Position numbers and translations under genes: made by a program. From positions 1-64,000 of the forward strand of contig VCMS01000080.1 in NCBI GenBank assembly GCA_022539475.1: 64,000 nt of DNA. The letters are read 5' to 3'. This DNA comes from Gracilaria domingensis (Eukaryota; Rhodophyta; Florideophyceae; Gracilariales; Gracilariaceae). This document shows, piece by piece, positions 1 to 8,724 of the stretch (positions are counted from its first letter, which is position 1; every line of letters starts with the position of its first letter). The notes under the pieces are model-generated. The model was not told where the DNA came from. It did not search any database and saw only the letters and a program-made list of their open reading frames with translations.

Positions 1-422
1 CTGTGCGTCTTCAGAACCTGCTTTCTCCTGGTCATGAAATAACCAACCAGGCATCGCACCGGTAGGTATATACCCATATCCATAGAGAGAAGGAAAAAAT
101 CGCGCAGTCTCTGGTCCTCATCCCCGTCCTTCTTGTCAAGAAGCTTCGTTACAAGATATCGCTGTTCCACAGGTTTGTTATTCACAACACTCTTTCGCAG
201 CTGTTGCAGTGTCAAGTTCTGCAGGTTCTTGGAGTTAGTGGCCTCCTCAAACATCTTCCTTGCCTCCGGAATATCCTTATAGTTCTCGGCGCAGAACTCT
301 ATTAACCCTCTAAACCCCACGTCCCGTGGCCGATCAGGGCCTCCATCGCTGTTTGCCAAAGCATCGCGAAGAACCAAGAAAAGTCTGACATATGCATGGA
401 ACGCCGGAGGCGGAGCACTCAT
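1..422 (-). CDS. Unrecognised protein, partial (runs off left edge)
   Basis: Open reading frame on the minus strand from the ATG at 422, still open at the window edge (at least 140 codons). I do not recognise the family: no catalytic motif, zinc finger or membrane segment is visible. It begins MSAPPPAFHAYVRLF, looks mostly helical, and has charged stretches such as KKDGDEDQRLRD and a basic end near FMTRRKQVLKTH. An in-frame ATG at 464 would add 14 codons, but the TTTAAA box at 494-499 puts the expected transcript start near 465, so the ATG at 422 is preferred. It is transcribed away from the ParB and dioxygenase genes and shares the palindromic intergenic region with them. It may be a fourth member of that cassette or only a neighbour; the sequence does not decide. 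Confidence 0.6.
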   Translation of the reverse strand, partial: MSAPPPAFHAYVRLFLVLRDALANSDGGPDRPRDVGFRGLIEFCAENYKDIPEARKMFEEATNSKNLQNLTLQQLRKSVVNNKPVEQRYLVTKLLDKKDGDEDQRLRDFFLLSMDMGIYLPVRCLVGYFMTRRKQVLKTH

Positions 423-477
423 GTCGATAGGATGTATCTCCTCTCCAACATCGGTGGAATCCATCGCTTCAGCGCAA

Positions 478-586
478 ACAACGGAGGCGAGCCTTTAAAT
501 GGCGACTTACGCTGGGCACCCCCGCTTTCGGCAGCTCCTCCCAGCGCACTGCCAGTCTCGTCCGTGTCCGTGTCCGCTCGGAGCGA
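478..586 (-). promoter_or_regulatory. Left promoter arm, inverted copy of 1720-1828
   Basis: About 107 bp here is nearly identical to the reverse complement of 1720-1828. It carries a TATA-like TTTAAA box at 494-499, about 30 nt upstream of the predicted start of the leftward transcript. Because the same block faces the other way before the rightward genes, it is read as a duplicated core promoter. The TTTAAA box and the match are seen; promoter function is inferred. Confidence 0.6.
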
Positions 587-621
587 TAGCGTCGCGTGTC
601 GGAGCGATAGCGTCGCGTGTC
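580..621. repeat. 21-bp tandem repeat, two perfect copies
   Basis: Two adjacent perfect copies of a 21-bp unit (580-600 and 601-621), each containing GCGATAGCGTCGCG. They lie just inside the left promoter arm and are absent from the right arm, so they are a left-specific duplication and could be an upstream protein-binding site. Confidence 0.8.
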
Positions 622-812
622 GGCCACGTCGCGATTCGGAGCTATTGCAACGGTCCCGTATTGTGCTAAAAGTCGCGGATCAAGTGGGTGTGAAGCGCTA
701 GTTTTCTCTAGTTTGATATATGTGTACGGCGTGTGCAGCGAAATCACTGCCGGAAGTGCCGGGAGGAGTGTTTTGGGAGGTCTCCGGAAGGCGCCGGAAT
801 GTGACCAGAACG

Positions 813-885
813 TGCCCGCGGGCGGGGGGGTCCGGTCGTGTTAGGGTAGGTACCCTAACACGACCGACCCCCCCGCCCGCGGGCA
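813..885. repeat. GC-rich palindrome 1
   Basis: Near-perfect palindrome of 73 bp. The outer part is CCCGCGGGCGGGGGGG and its complement; the middle is GTGTTAGGGTA with GGTACCCTAACAC. First of four related copies. Confidence 0.9.
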
Positions 886-920
886 TAAAATCGCACATTT
901 TTCAAAAAATCGCCCAAAAT

Positions 921-996
921 GTGCCCGCGGGCGGGGGGGTCCGGTCGTGTTAGGGTACCTACCCTAACACGACCGGACCCCCCCGCCCGCGGGCAC
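921..996. repeat. GC-rich palindrome 2 (perfect 37-bp arms)
   Basis: A 76-bp perfect inverted repeat: two 37-bp arms around a 2-nt centre, again with the TTAGGG/CCCTAA core and a CCCGCGGGC end. A run this perfect implies recent copying or strong selection. Confidence 0.95.
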
Positions 997-1076
997 GTTT
1001 TCGACGATTTTTTGGCACCCTCCGGAGACCTCCCAAAACACTCCTCCCGGCACTTCTTGTACCCACTGCGTCACCT

Positions 1077-1198
1077 CAGTGAACCATCCCGGAAATTAGG
1101 GAGTGTCTGGAGGGTGGAGAAGACGGGATGGTCACCTCAGTGCACCATCCCGGAAATTAGGGAGTGTCTGGAGGGTTAAGATGACGGGATGGTGCACT
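1077..1198. repeat. Two direct copies of a 61-bp unit at the centre
   Basis: Two head-to-tail copies of a unit containing CCCGGAAATTAGGGAGTGTC. Each unit is itself bounded by ACCATCCCG and CGGGATGGT, so each can fold on itself. They form the centre of the larger inverted repeat. Confidence 0.85.
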
Positions 1199-1277
1199 AA
1201 GGTGACGCAGTGGGTACAGGAAGTGCCGGGAGGAGTGTTTTGGGAGGTCTCCGGAGGGTGCCAGAATGTGGCCAGAA

Positions 1278-1355
1278 CGTGCCGCGGGCGGGGGGGGTCG
1301 GTCGTGTTAGGGTACCTACCCTAACACGACCGACCCCCCCCCGCCCGCGGGCACG
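1278..1355. repeat. GC-rich palindrome 3
   Basis: Third copy of the GC-rich palindrome with the TTAGGGTACC centre, in mirror position to palindrome 2. Confidence 0.9.
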
Positions 1356-1389
1356 TTTTGGGCGATTTTTTGAAAAATGTGCGATTTTA

Positions 1390-1463
1390 TGCCCGCGGGC
1401 GGGGGGGTCCGGTCGTGTTAGGGTACCTACCCTAACACGACCGACCCCCCCCGCCCGCGGGCA
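1390..1463. repeat. GC-rich palindrome 4
   Basis: Fourth copy of the palindrome, in mirror position to palindrome 1. The stretch 1464-1719 beyond it holds no gene I can support. Confidence 0.9.
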
Positions 1464-1719
1464 CGTTCGCACATTCCGGTGCCTTCCCGGGACCTCCCAA
1501 AACACGCCGCCGCGCAGTGATTTCGCTACACCCGGCCGCCGGTACGTTGGCGCCGCTGTCCACGTGTATTAGCGGGAGTAGGCTGTACATGGAAGTGAAT
1601 GAGTGTACTCTTGACTACTATGCAAAGCATTTGAAGAGCATGATTAGAGAACGCGACCATTGCTCGCGTGAGTCATCATTGCGCGAACTCCACGACTCTA
1701 AAGCGTACAATCAGTGTGC

Positions 1720-1828
1720 GAGCGGCCACGGACAGGACACGGACGAGACTGGCAGTGCGCTGGGAGGAGCTGCCGAAAGCGGGGGTGCCCAGCGTAAGTC
1801 GCCTTTTAAAGGCTCGCCTCCGTTGTTG
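1720..1828 (+). promoter_or_regulatory. Right promoter arm, inverted copy of 478-586
   Basis: Inverted counterpart of the left arm, with the TTTTAAA box at about 1804-1810. The next ATG (1887) lies roughly 50 nt after the expected transcript start, matching the spacing to the ATG at 422 on the left. It probably drives the rightward genes. Confidence 0.6.
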
Positions 1829-1886
1829 TATCGTCCAGAGCGAGCGTATTGTTGATATACACCTTTCACTGCAATAGCTGTTCAAC

Positions 1887-2801
1887 ATGAAGCCAACTCG
1901 TGTTCGAAAGCGTACGCAAAGCGTGACTCCTCGCACTCGGCGGAGCACTCGATTATTGCAAGGTGGAATGCGGGTTTCTCTGCAGATGGATATTGAGGAT
2001 GAAGGAAAGGTGATAGTCGGGGAAGCGTTGTTGCACGGAATTGGAAGTGTTCTACGCCGCGAGTTGCACGGGAAGCAATTGGACCCAGGTCTTGTGGTGG
2101 TTCATAATATTCTCATCAGTCGAAGCGGTCAGACGTTCTACCCTTACCGGGCGGAGGGCCTGGATCTTCCACAATATATCCAGGATCTCCGGACGGCCGC
2201 TCCTTGGGATGAGAAAATGATGGAACCGGTGGCAGCCAGCATTCCGGCGTCGAAGCGAGGAACGGTGAGCGCTATGAGTGAGGTGATGACGCCGACAAGC
2301 CGCACGGAGCCAATTCGAAGTTCATCAACACCGAGAGGTAGCGCATCAGTAGCACCTCCGCGGGCAGGTCCGTCGTCTGTTACGAAGCGGTCTATGGAGA
2401 CGAGAGCATCCCCAGCTACGAAGCGGACAGGTCAAACAAAGTCTACCTCCGCTACGAAGCCCACTGCGTCGAAAAGGGCTTCTCCTGCGATGAATCAGAC
2501 CGTCGACACAAGGGGATCTTCTGCGTCGAAACAGACGGTTCAGCAGGGGACGGCTGTGCAAGAGGAGGAAGATGAGATCATGAAAGGTCCCCTTCCAGAC
2601 GCGGATGCGCAATCCGCGCAAGGAGCTGGTCCATCTGTACCCCAAACTGCACCAGAAACTGCGGAGCAGCAGGACGATGACGTTGTGCTTCTATCCGCAA
2701 GAATGGCAGTTCAAGTGTTTCTGGCGAGCGGTCTGGAACACAAGGGACACCTACTCGGAGCAAGACGTACAGACGAATTCGTCAGAAGGTACCAAAGGTG
2801 A
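1887..2801 (+). CDS. Unrecognised basic, Ser/Thr-rich protein of the ParB cassette
   Basis: 304-codon frame with a strongly basic start (MKPTRVRKRTQSVTPRTRRS), a compact region at residues 25-110 that looks folded, then a low-complexity Ser/Thr/Lys tail with repeated KRT/KQT motifs (about 115-225) and an acidic stretch (EEEDEIM). No known domain is recognised. The basic start and low-complexity tail would suit a DNA- or chromatin-associated protein, but that is inference. The first ATG after the right promoter arm is used. Its end overlaps, by about 120 nt, the open frame that leads into the ParB gene, and the step between them is -1. The two may therefore be a single gene read with a shift or broken by an indel. 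It is the first gene of the rightward cassette. Confidence 0.6.
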   Translation: MKPTRVRKRTQSVTPRTRRSTRLLQGGMRVSLQMDIEDEGKVIVGEALLHGIGSVLRRELHGKQLDPGLVVVHNILISRSGQTFYPYRAEGLDLPQYIQDLRTAAPWDEKMMEPVAASIPASKRGTVSAMSEVMTPTSRTEPIRSSSTPRGSASVAPPRAGPSSVTKRSMETRASPATKRTGQTKSTSATKPTASKRASPAMNQTVDTRGSSASKQTVQQGTAVQEEEDEIMKGPLPDADAQSAQGAGPSVPQTAPETAEQQDDDVVLLSARMAVQVFLASGLEHKGHLLGARRTDEFVRRYQR

Positions 2802-2818
2802 ACCTCAATCAGTACCGG

Positions 2819-4579
2819 ATGGTTGTTGTTACTGTTGACATCACTCTGGTGGACACTCCGCCCAATTTACTCCGTGGAGTAAGTAAACGCCACGTTGAAG
2901 CCCTTGTGAAGAGTATGGAGGAGCGGGGGATATTGCAGTCGATGGGTTCTCCAGTGGTGGCCTTACAAGATGCTACTACGGGAGAGAGGGATACTGACAA
3001 GGGACGCCTAACGAAGAAGTGCTTCATTGTAGATGGTTTGCATCGTCTGAAAGCTATACAATATTTGGCAGCGACTGGTGCACCGAAGTGGAAGCGATTA
3101 GCCAAGTTTTGGCGTTGCAATCTGCTGATACGAAGAGATGGGAGGCCCATTGGGATGAAGGAATTGTTATGTGTTGCTTCGTACCTCAATGAGTCGACGA
3201 GTACCATGCGAAGGATGATGTTTGCAGACAAGATACACTCTTTAGTTAGTGTGGTCGCCATTCTAATTGAAGATGTTGAGGGGGTGACGCCGGCAGACGT
3301 GGATCCTGCAGAAGTGACAGAAGTGTTGAAGGAGAGCCAACTGATTGGGACTGTGCAAGAGCGTCAGTACCTGAGATATGCCAATGTCGCCCTGCAACTC
3401 ATGTCTCGTGAGGGAATGCTGGCCCATTTCGAGGATATATGTGAGACTGTGAGTGACATAGGTCTCACACATCTGTCCCATACTCCGCTATATGTTTTGG
3501 ATGCCGAGGAGTTTTCCTTCATTCTTGATTGTCTTCAGATGTTTCTATTGAAGGGCAAGTCGACGAAGACAAAGCAATGGAAAAGCTTTGAGGAGGTTCG
3601 AGGTTTCTTTTATGATAGAGCAGTGTCTCTGTTCCGCGCGGCTAGAGCAGTGAGGAATGAACTGAACGAGGAAGAGTCCATGGAAGTGTTCCTGAAACGC
3701 GAAGTCAGTCTTTCTGCTCCATCGAATGAAGATGACGTTGAAGACCCAGACAACAACGCAGCTGTGTATCAGTTCCTTTTGGGACAAGTTGTGAACTTCA
3801 ACACTTTGCCGCGTGTTCGGAGCAGGACGAACTCAATTAGAACTGCCACGACTTCCGTTCAGAATCGATTGCGGACGATGCTCAAGGTAATTCCGCCCCC
3901 CGCACCAGTGAAGCAGTCCGTGACAAAGAGGAGGACTCCCGCTGCTGCTGCTGCAATATCTGACAGTGAAGAAGGGGAGCCGCGAAGAAGTGCACGAGAA
4001 CGGGCGCAGGTGAGTTATAGGGAAATTGAACACGGCCGAAATCGAGGTGCCATAGAAGTTCTGGATAGCTCTGAAGAAGAACAGCGGGCTCCGCCGAGGA
4101 AGAAACGGAGAAAGACTTTCACACAACAGATGAGATCTACTCTGAACAGCATGACACCGGATGACCTGATGTCTCAACTAAATGAACATGTGCTGAGAGG
4201 AAGGTCGATGAAGGTTCAGTTCGTGGCATTGGGAGAGGGAGCGAATGCAGAGAACGCAGGCAGTTCTGCATTTGTGGATGACGATGAGCTTCTTTCTGTG
4301 ACAGTTCCACGGGTTGTCACCGTCGAGAAAGATGCTGCGCCAGACGATCAGCAAGAGACAGGTGGGGGGTCATTTGATGACGAGTTACCTACAGCTCTTC
4401 CGGAATCTGAGGAGCACGGACTTGTTCGAGGAGACCCATATGATGGCCCACTGAACCCATCATGGTGCGGGTATGCCAGGCTGAGACCACAGGAATGGCA
4501 AGGGAAGAACGTAATTGAGCACAAGGACCCCTGGCTCAGAGTCATTCACTTGCCGAAGGACATAGGTCGGAGCTGCTAA
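2819..4579 (+). CDS. ParB-like domain protein
   Basis: A ParB/sulfiredoxin-type domain fills about residues 15-130: VSKRHVEALVKSMEERGI (the ParB N-terminal helix), then FIVDGLHRLKAIQYLA, the family's [V/I]DGxHRxxA box, followed by a helical part (MKELLCVASYLNEST) as in ParB proteins. In bacteria and plasmids such domains bind palindromic centromere sites and hydrolyse CTP. Eukaryotic copies are rare. The middle (about 150-330) is helical and unrecognised. The end is low-complexity and acidic/basic (DSEEGEPRRSAR, RKKRRK), like a nuclear protein. The ATG at 2819 is the first in frame, but the frame is open back to 2681. At its end it overlaps the open dioxygenase frame by about 60 nt. The ParB identity is fairly sure; a nuclease or DNA-binding role is inferred. 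Confidence 0.75.
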   Translation: MVVVTVDITLVDTPPNLLRGVSKRHVEALVKSMEERGILQSMGSPVVALQDATTGERDTDKGRLTKKCFIVDGLHRLKAIQYLAATGAPKWKRLAKFWRCNLLIRRDGRPIGMKELLCVASYLNESTSTMRRMMFADKIHSLVSVVAILIEDVEGVTPADVDPAEVTEVLKESQLIGTVQERQYLRYANVALQLMSREGMLAHFEDICETVSDIGLTHLSHTPLYVLDAEEFSFILDCLQMFLLKGKSTKTKQWKSFEEVRGFFYDRAVSLFRAARAVRNELNEEESMEVFLKREVSLSAPSNEDDVEDPDNNAAVYQFLLGQVVNFNTLPRVRSRTNSIRTATTSVQNRLRTMLKVIPPPAPVKQSVTKRRTPAAAAAISDSEEGEPRRSARERAQVSYREIEHGRNRGAIEVLDSSEEEQRAPPRKKRRKTFTQQMRSTLNSMTPDDLMSQLNEHVLRGRSMKVQFVALGEGANAENAGSSAFVDDDELLSVTVPRVVTVEKDAAPDDQQETGGGSFDDELPTALPESEEHGLVRGDPYDGPLNPSWCGYARLRPQEWQGKNVIEHKDPWLRVIHLPKDIGRSC

Positions 4580-4629
4580 GTGTCTCGAATCTCAGAGATG
4601 TACACCATCTTGTCTTTTGGCACGCTGCA

Positions 4630-5802
4630 ATGGCTGAACATCGCCTACGGGCGGAGACATTTGGTATGCAGCATCCTCGTACTCGACCGACAGGTATGGA
4701 TGATGAAGAGGTGCTGTGGGTTGCTGCGAAGGAGCATGACGAATTTGAGCAAATGTTCTTCGCCCGAATGCAAGCTGAGCTAAGCCAGAATGGATATTGC
4801 GTGCTTGATGGCTTTGCGACGGATAATGGTGTCCCTAAATGGGAGGAGTTGGAAGAAGTTCGGGAGTTCGGAGATGTGTCGGGGAAGTTGGTGGACTTCT
4901 TCGAGAATGAGTATGGAGCGATGCCGGATATACGGAAAGGAGAGGAACAGAAGTCGTTTGTTCAAATAATCAACGATGATGAAGGATGGAAGGACGGTAG
5001 CGATGGACCATTTGAGGGGAGAGTGATGTCGACACGTTGGGGTACGGTGGAGAAGCCGGAGGATAATGAGGAGCTCAGGTGGGTTGTAAGGTCGCGTGCT
5101 TTACTTGATGTTCGAATGGGTACAATTGCTGCGGCTTTGGGACTATGGGACAATGAAAGGGAAGCTGTGAAGATGTACACTCCGAAAACTGGTGGTCGAT
5201 TTCTGGGGACGACGAGAAAGTGCAAGCGCCAGACGCTGCACACCGACTTCAGTGGTCTGGTTACGAAGGAAAAAATGAATACTGGCAACCCCGGATACTT
5301 TGTAATGGCCTCTGGGAAAGAGGGCTTTCCTCTCTGGGTGAGCGCTGGAAGCCATCAACTGGTGGGGATGAACAACCAACAGTTGCGAGTGATGTCGGAG
5401 GTGTATCCAGCGAAGAAGATAATCATCCCACCGTACTCTGTATTCGTGGGCCGTGGTGATGTGACACATGCTGGAGCAAGTGGGAAGGACAAGGTGGATA
5501 GGCCCGAGTCTATGGATTTGCTGGTTAGATACCACATGTACATGGTACCAGAGGGCTACGCACTACCTGATGCTGTTCATCGGGTGCGGGATTTCCGACC
5601 CACGTTTGTCAATGGTGACGAGGAGGAGGAGGCGGAGGATGAACTGTTGTCCGATAAGGAGGGTGGGGCGGTTGACATGGACGAAGACCAAGTGGTCGTG
5701 CAGATTGGTGTGGAAGCGGACGCCGGTAGAACCGAAGTGCTCGAGAGTAGTAGTGATGACGATTTGCCAATAATGAGGCTGCGAGCGCCTCGAAGTGGAT
5801 GA
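4630..5802 (+). CDS. 2-oxoglutarate/Fe(II)-dependent dioxygenase-like protein
   Basis: 390 codons. The facial triad of a double-stranded beta-helix dioxygenase is visible: LHTDFSG (HxD, near residue 200), the distal histidine in GRGDVTHAGAS, and an arginine in LLVRYHMYMVPE that fits the 2-oxoglutarate contact. Between them lies FPLWVSAGSH, similar to PhyH-type and related oxygenases. Such enzymes hydroxylate small molecules, proteins, RNA or DNA bases; the substrate here is unknown. An acidic tail (GDEEEEAEDE) follows the domain. The frame is open upstream to 4519, inside the ParB gene, so the real start may be earlier or the product may be joined to ParB. Its place next to a DNA-binding-type protein makes a nucleic-acid substrate worth testing, but nothing in the sequence proves it. 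Confidence 0.75.
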   Translation: MAEHRLRAETFGMQHPRTRPTGMDDEEVLWVAAKEHDEFEQMFFARMQAELSQNGYCVLDGFATDNGVPKWEELEEVREFGDVSGKLVDFFENEYGAMPDIRKGEEQKSFVQIINDDEGWKDGSDGPFEGRVMSTRWGTVEKPEDNEELRWVVRSRALLDVRMGTIAAALGLWDNEREAVKMYTPKTGGRFLGTTRKCKRQTLHTDFSGLVTKEKMNTGNPGYFVMASGKEGFPLWVSAGSHQLVGMNNQQLRVMSEVYPAKKIIIPPYSVFVGRGDVTHAGASGKDKVDRPESMDLLVRYHMYMVPEGYALPDAVHRVRDFRPTFVNGDEEEEAEDELLSDKEGGAVDMDEDQVVVQIGVEADAGRTEVLESSSDDDLPIMRLRAPRSG

Positions 5803-6138
5803 GAATGAGATGTTTAGTAAATTATGTGTGTCTTGCGAGTATTAAGAGTAGTATACTATTACAAGGCTATACATATGAACATAGAAAAGGTGCGGCAGGC
5901 TGGTAATTGAACAAATGTCAAACGTCTTTGGTCCAGTTGCGTCTAATTGCAACATGCCAAATGCTCGGTATCGTTAACATCATTGGTGGCACCAGTCAAT
6001 TCGCAATTGAACATGTAGCGTCCTAACATTTCTGAAACTGCACTTAAGGTTGCTTTTAAGAGAAGTGTGAAACTGAGAAGTCTATACAGTTCCTTTCTAT
6101 GCGGTACTTGTGGCAGTATGGTGACTGTATCAGGAAAA
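5803..6138. other. Intergenic, AT-rich
   Basis: Between the dioxygenase gene and the first phosphatase-like gene. I see no gene, repeat or clear promoter box here. An in-frame ATG at 6118 would slightly extend the next gene. Confidence 0.5.
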
Positions 6139-6979
6139 ATGGCACAGGAACAGAGAGACTTGGCGGAAATTTCACCAAATACCTTGTCTAAGTTCATATA
6201 TGCCAATGGTTACGGTATATTAAGTTCCGTTGATGGAACGTTGAGAAGAGAAGGAGAGTCAATTCCAGAAGAAGTTGTGAAGTGTATGAAGTTCATTGAC
6301 GAACGTGTTGGTTTCGGACTTGTCACAGGGGGTGATGTGGGCGACGTGGAGGGGAAAATGGAAGGACTCGGAGACTATAAGTTTGGTGTCTCGGCGAATC
6401 ATGGAGCTTTCCTGCGTTTCTCTGACGAGAGGGAAATTAAGGGTGCATTCAATGATCACACCCTTGACCACACTGTTGACAGACTACTGTTCCTGGCAAG
6501 GGATTTGAATAGGAGGCATGGTATTGTGAATGATGATGACAAGGGGTTCGTGGAGACCAGAAGTGATAGTGGCCTTCCCATTTTCGTGTACAACAAACTG
6601 TGGCAGTGGAAAGAAGAAGTGGATTCTGCTATTGGGGACCTGTTGCAGAAGATGGATGCGTTTGTTATCTATCCCGGCGATAAAAGTTGCGAAATTGTGG
6701 ACAAGCGATACACAAAAAGGAAGCGGAGGAGAAAATCTTGTGGATAATGAACCGAGATTTATTGATACGGATGACGTCGTGACGTTCGGAAGTGCTTTGA
6801 GCGACGGGCCTTTGCATGAGGTAGGCGTGTACGGCGTTCACGTCAAAGAAGATTGTATCCCGGGTGGAGTACACAACCTGTTCGAAAGCGTGGAGGATGT
6901 ACATTCCACAATTATGTTGGTGGCTCTGTTGTACGGCTACGAGGAAAAGCAGCACGATAAAAACCACCATGATTCATAA
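6139..6979 (+). pseudogene. Trehalose-phosphatase-like HAD protein, decayed copy
   Basis: HAD-fold phosphatase of the trehalose-6-phosphate phosphatase type, paralogous to the gene at 7032-7905. Matching parts are the N-terminal ANGYGILSSVDGTLRR, a SANHGAFLRF block like the NHGA motif of TPPs, VETRSDSGLPIFVYN, and the C-terminal FGSALSDGPLHE with VHVKED. Two things point to loss of function. The catalytic motif DxDGT reads SSVDGT, so the nucleophilic aspartate is replaced by serine, and a frameshift near 6715-6730 separates the two halves. TGR of motif II has also become TGG. The start at 6139 (MAQEQRDL) is chosen because it lines up with the paralogue's start. It could be a pseudogene, or a non-catalytic copy if the frameshift is a sequencing error. 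Confidence 0.7.
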
Positions 6980-7031
6980 AAGGGTATTGAGATATACACG
7001 ACACTTTTATTACTGAGATCTCATATCATAG

Positions 7032-7905
7032 CTAAGTATTAAAGGCATCGTAGCACTTGAAACAAATTCCAAGAGCATTTCTAAACCTTTGACACTTGCA
7101 TTTTCTGTACCCGTACAGTTCTGCCACCCTTCTGATTGTCTCATGCACGTCCTCCACGCCATCAACAAGATATGTTACCGCTGCTGGATGGTCTTCTCCC
7201 TTCACATGAACTGCCAGGGTTGCCATTTCATATAGAGGGCCATCATTGGAAGCATTCCCGAAAGCAACGATTAAATGTGTGTCGAACTGGGCGTCGTTTT
7301 CAACCAAGGCTAGCGCCCCACTATTTTTCGTGAAACGAATGTCCCCTATGTCACAGTTTTCATCTTGAGGGTACGCAACCAGGTTCGGAAAGGATGTCAA
7401 CACTTTTGAAATACCGGAGTTAACTTCTGTTTTCCACTTCGAGAGTCCATTGTACGTGAAGTTAGGGAGTCCACTGTCTTTTCTAGTGCTCACCACTGCT
7501 TGTTGACGCTCTTCGTGAAGTCCGTGCGATTCATTTAAGGAGAGTGCAAGTCTCTCAAGTTCGGCTGCACATCTTTCGTAACCTTCCCTGTCAAGGTCCT
7601 GATCAATTTCAGTACCATTGGATAATCTCACCCGTGCGCCTTGGTTTCCAGAGATGCCAAAAGTGTAGGCCACCCAGGTGCTCCATGAAACTCTCGGCAT
7701 CCTCTATATCTCGCCCAGTAGCAATTCCGAAACCAACGCGTGCGTTGATGTACTTCATGCATTTGACTGTTTCGGCAGGAATGTTCTCCCCAGCTCTCTT
7801 CAGAGTACCGTCAACATCACTAATCACGGCGTAGCCATTTTCGAATATTTCGTTAGCCAGCTGCTGAGGAGTTACTTCTTGGGCTCTAACTTCCGAGTTA
7901 TACAT
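7032..7905 (-). pseudogene. Trehalose-phosphatase-like HAD protein, frameshifted
   Basis: Convergent paralogue of the preceding gene, 52 bp away. It keeps the HAD nucleophile motif (ISDVDGTLKR), the TGR of motif II (IATGRDIED), a GNQGARVRL block equivalent to the TPP NHGA motif, and FGNASNDGPLYE with LAVHVKGEDHPAAVTYLVDG, which fit the C-terminal metal-binding motif and cap of TPPs. The first acidic residue of the usual GD..D motif is Asn here. TPPs remove phosphate from trehalose 6-phosphate in the cytosol; the substrate of this divergent copy is uncertain. A frameshift near 7665-7680, just after the motif II region, breaks the reading frame. The ATG at 7905 gives a start aligned with the paralogue. 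Family call fairly sure; function unproven. Confidence 0.7.
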
Positions 7906-8535
7906 GTTTTGAAAGCTTTCGAAAGGGTTCGTTTTGCAAATGGGTGTGGGTATACGAATGAGAAGGATGTGATTGATGTTCACAAGGTGTTTCGTAGTAT
8001 AAAAAGAGTCTAAGAACGACCATATACGGGTATTGTAGTACTGTTTTAAAACGTTACTAGGAGGAGAAGTTTTTGCATCGATTTGAAGTAAAGAAAGGAT
8101 GATTTAGTCATAAATTATATGTACGGGTTCAAGTGGGTAAAGAAAACTGTAAATATCTTTAACATGAGCTTAGAAATCAAGAAGAGTAAAACAACCTCCA
8201 TTATGGGTTGAAACCCATAAAAGGTTTACCTTACTTTATACGGGTGCCCCAAGTAATGCAAACGCTTAGTTCTTCAGAAATATCACAATTTTTGTACTTG
8301 TTTCGTTACTAGTATCGTGCACTTTAATGATATGGAATGACCATTTTCTATCTAGCAAAATCTTAGCGAAGTACTAGTGATAACGGATGTAGGATTTAAA
8401 GGGGCATATTTGAACCACAGAAGGACGAACAATATAAGTAATGTAATAGGAACAGGTCATTTCGATAAAGTAACTTTTATGTTTAACTATCTCTAAAAGG
8501 TTTACAACACCGAAAAGTCATGTGTTCTAACCTCA
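7906..8535. other. Intergenic, nothing recognised
   Basis: AT-rich sequence between two leftward genes. It must hold the upstream region of the phosphatase-like gene that starts at 7905. I see no open frame of note, RNA gene or repeat. Confidence 0.5.
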
Positions 8536-8724
8536 AAGCTGGGGGAATGGGGAGGGGGATAACTTTTCCTTAACAACGTTGACGTAGTTTGTATGAAACG
8601 GAGCGGGGTCACCGCCTACATTGTTTCTTTCTTGGCGGGAAAAGTCGTAGAAGTACGCGTTCCTAAACTGAAAGTCGGAGAAAGAAGTAGGGAAGCCAAT
8701 GAGAGTTTTCCCATATGCAAGAAG

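Larger units (their letters stand above)
749..1500. repeat. Large nested inverted repeat between divergent genes
   Basis: The blocks on either side of a centre near 1138 are reverse complements of each other. The block holding GGAGTGTTTTGGGAGGTC lies at about 765-785 and 1230-1250 on one strand, and on the other strand at about 1025-1050 and 1485-1503. The AT-rich spacer between the first two palindromes (886-920) is the reverse complement of that between the last two (1356-1389). The whole could form a long hairpin or cruciform. Nothing in it looks coding; short open frames here come only from GC-rich symmetry. Confidence 0.85.

Noticed and set aside
813-1463. TTAGGG/CCCTAA motifs as a telomere or interstitial telomere array
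   Set aside because: They occur once per palindrome arm as GTGTTAGGGTA, not as tandem hexamers, and are part of a larger conserved palindrome.
396-1572. Overlapping open frames on both strands across the palindromes (75-120 codons)
   Set aside because: They arise from GC-rich symmetric sequence; the same peptides appear from both strands and have no domain.
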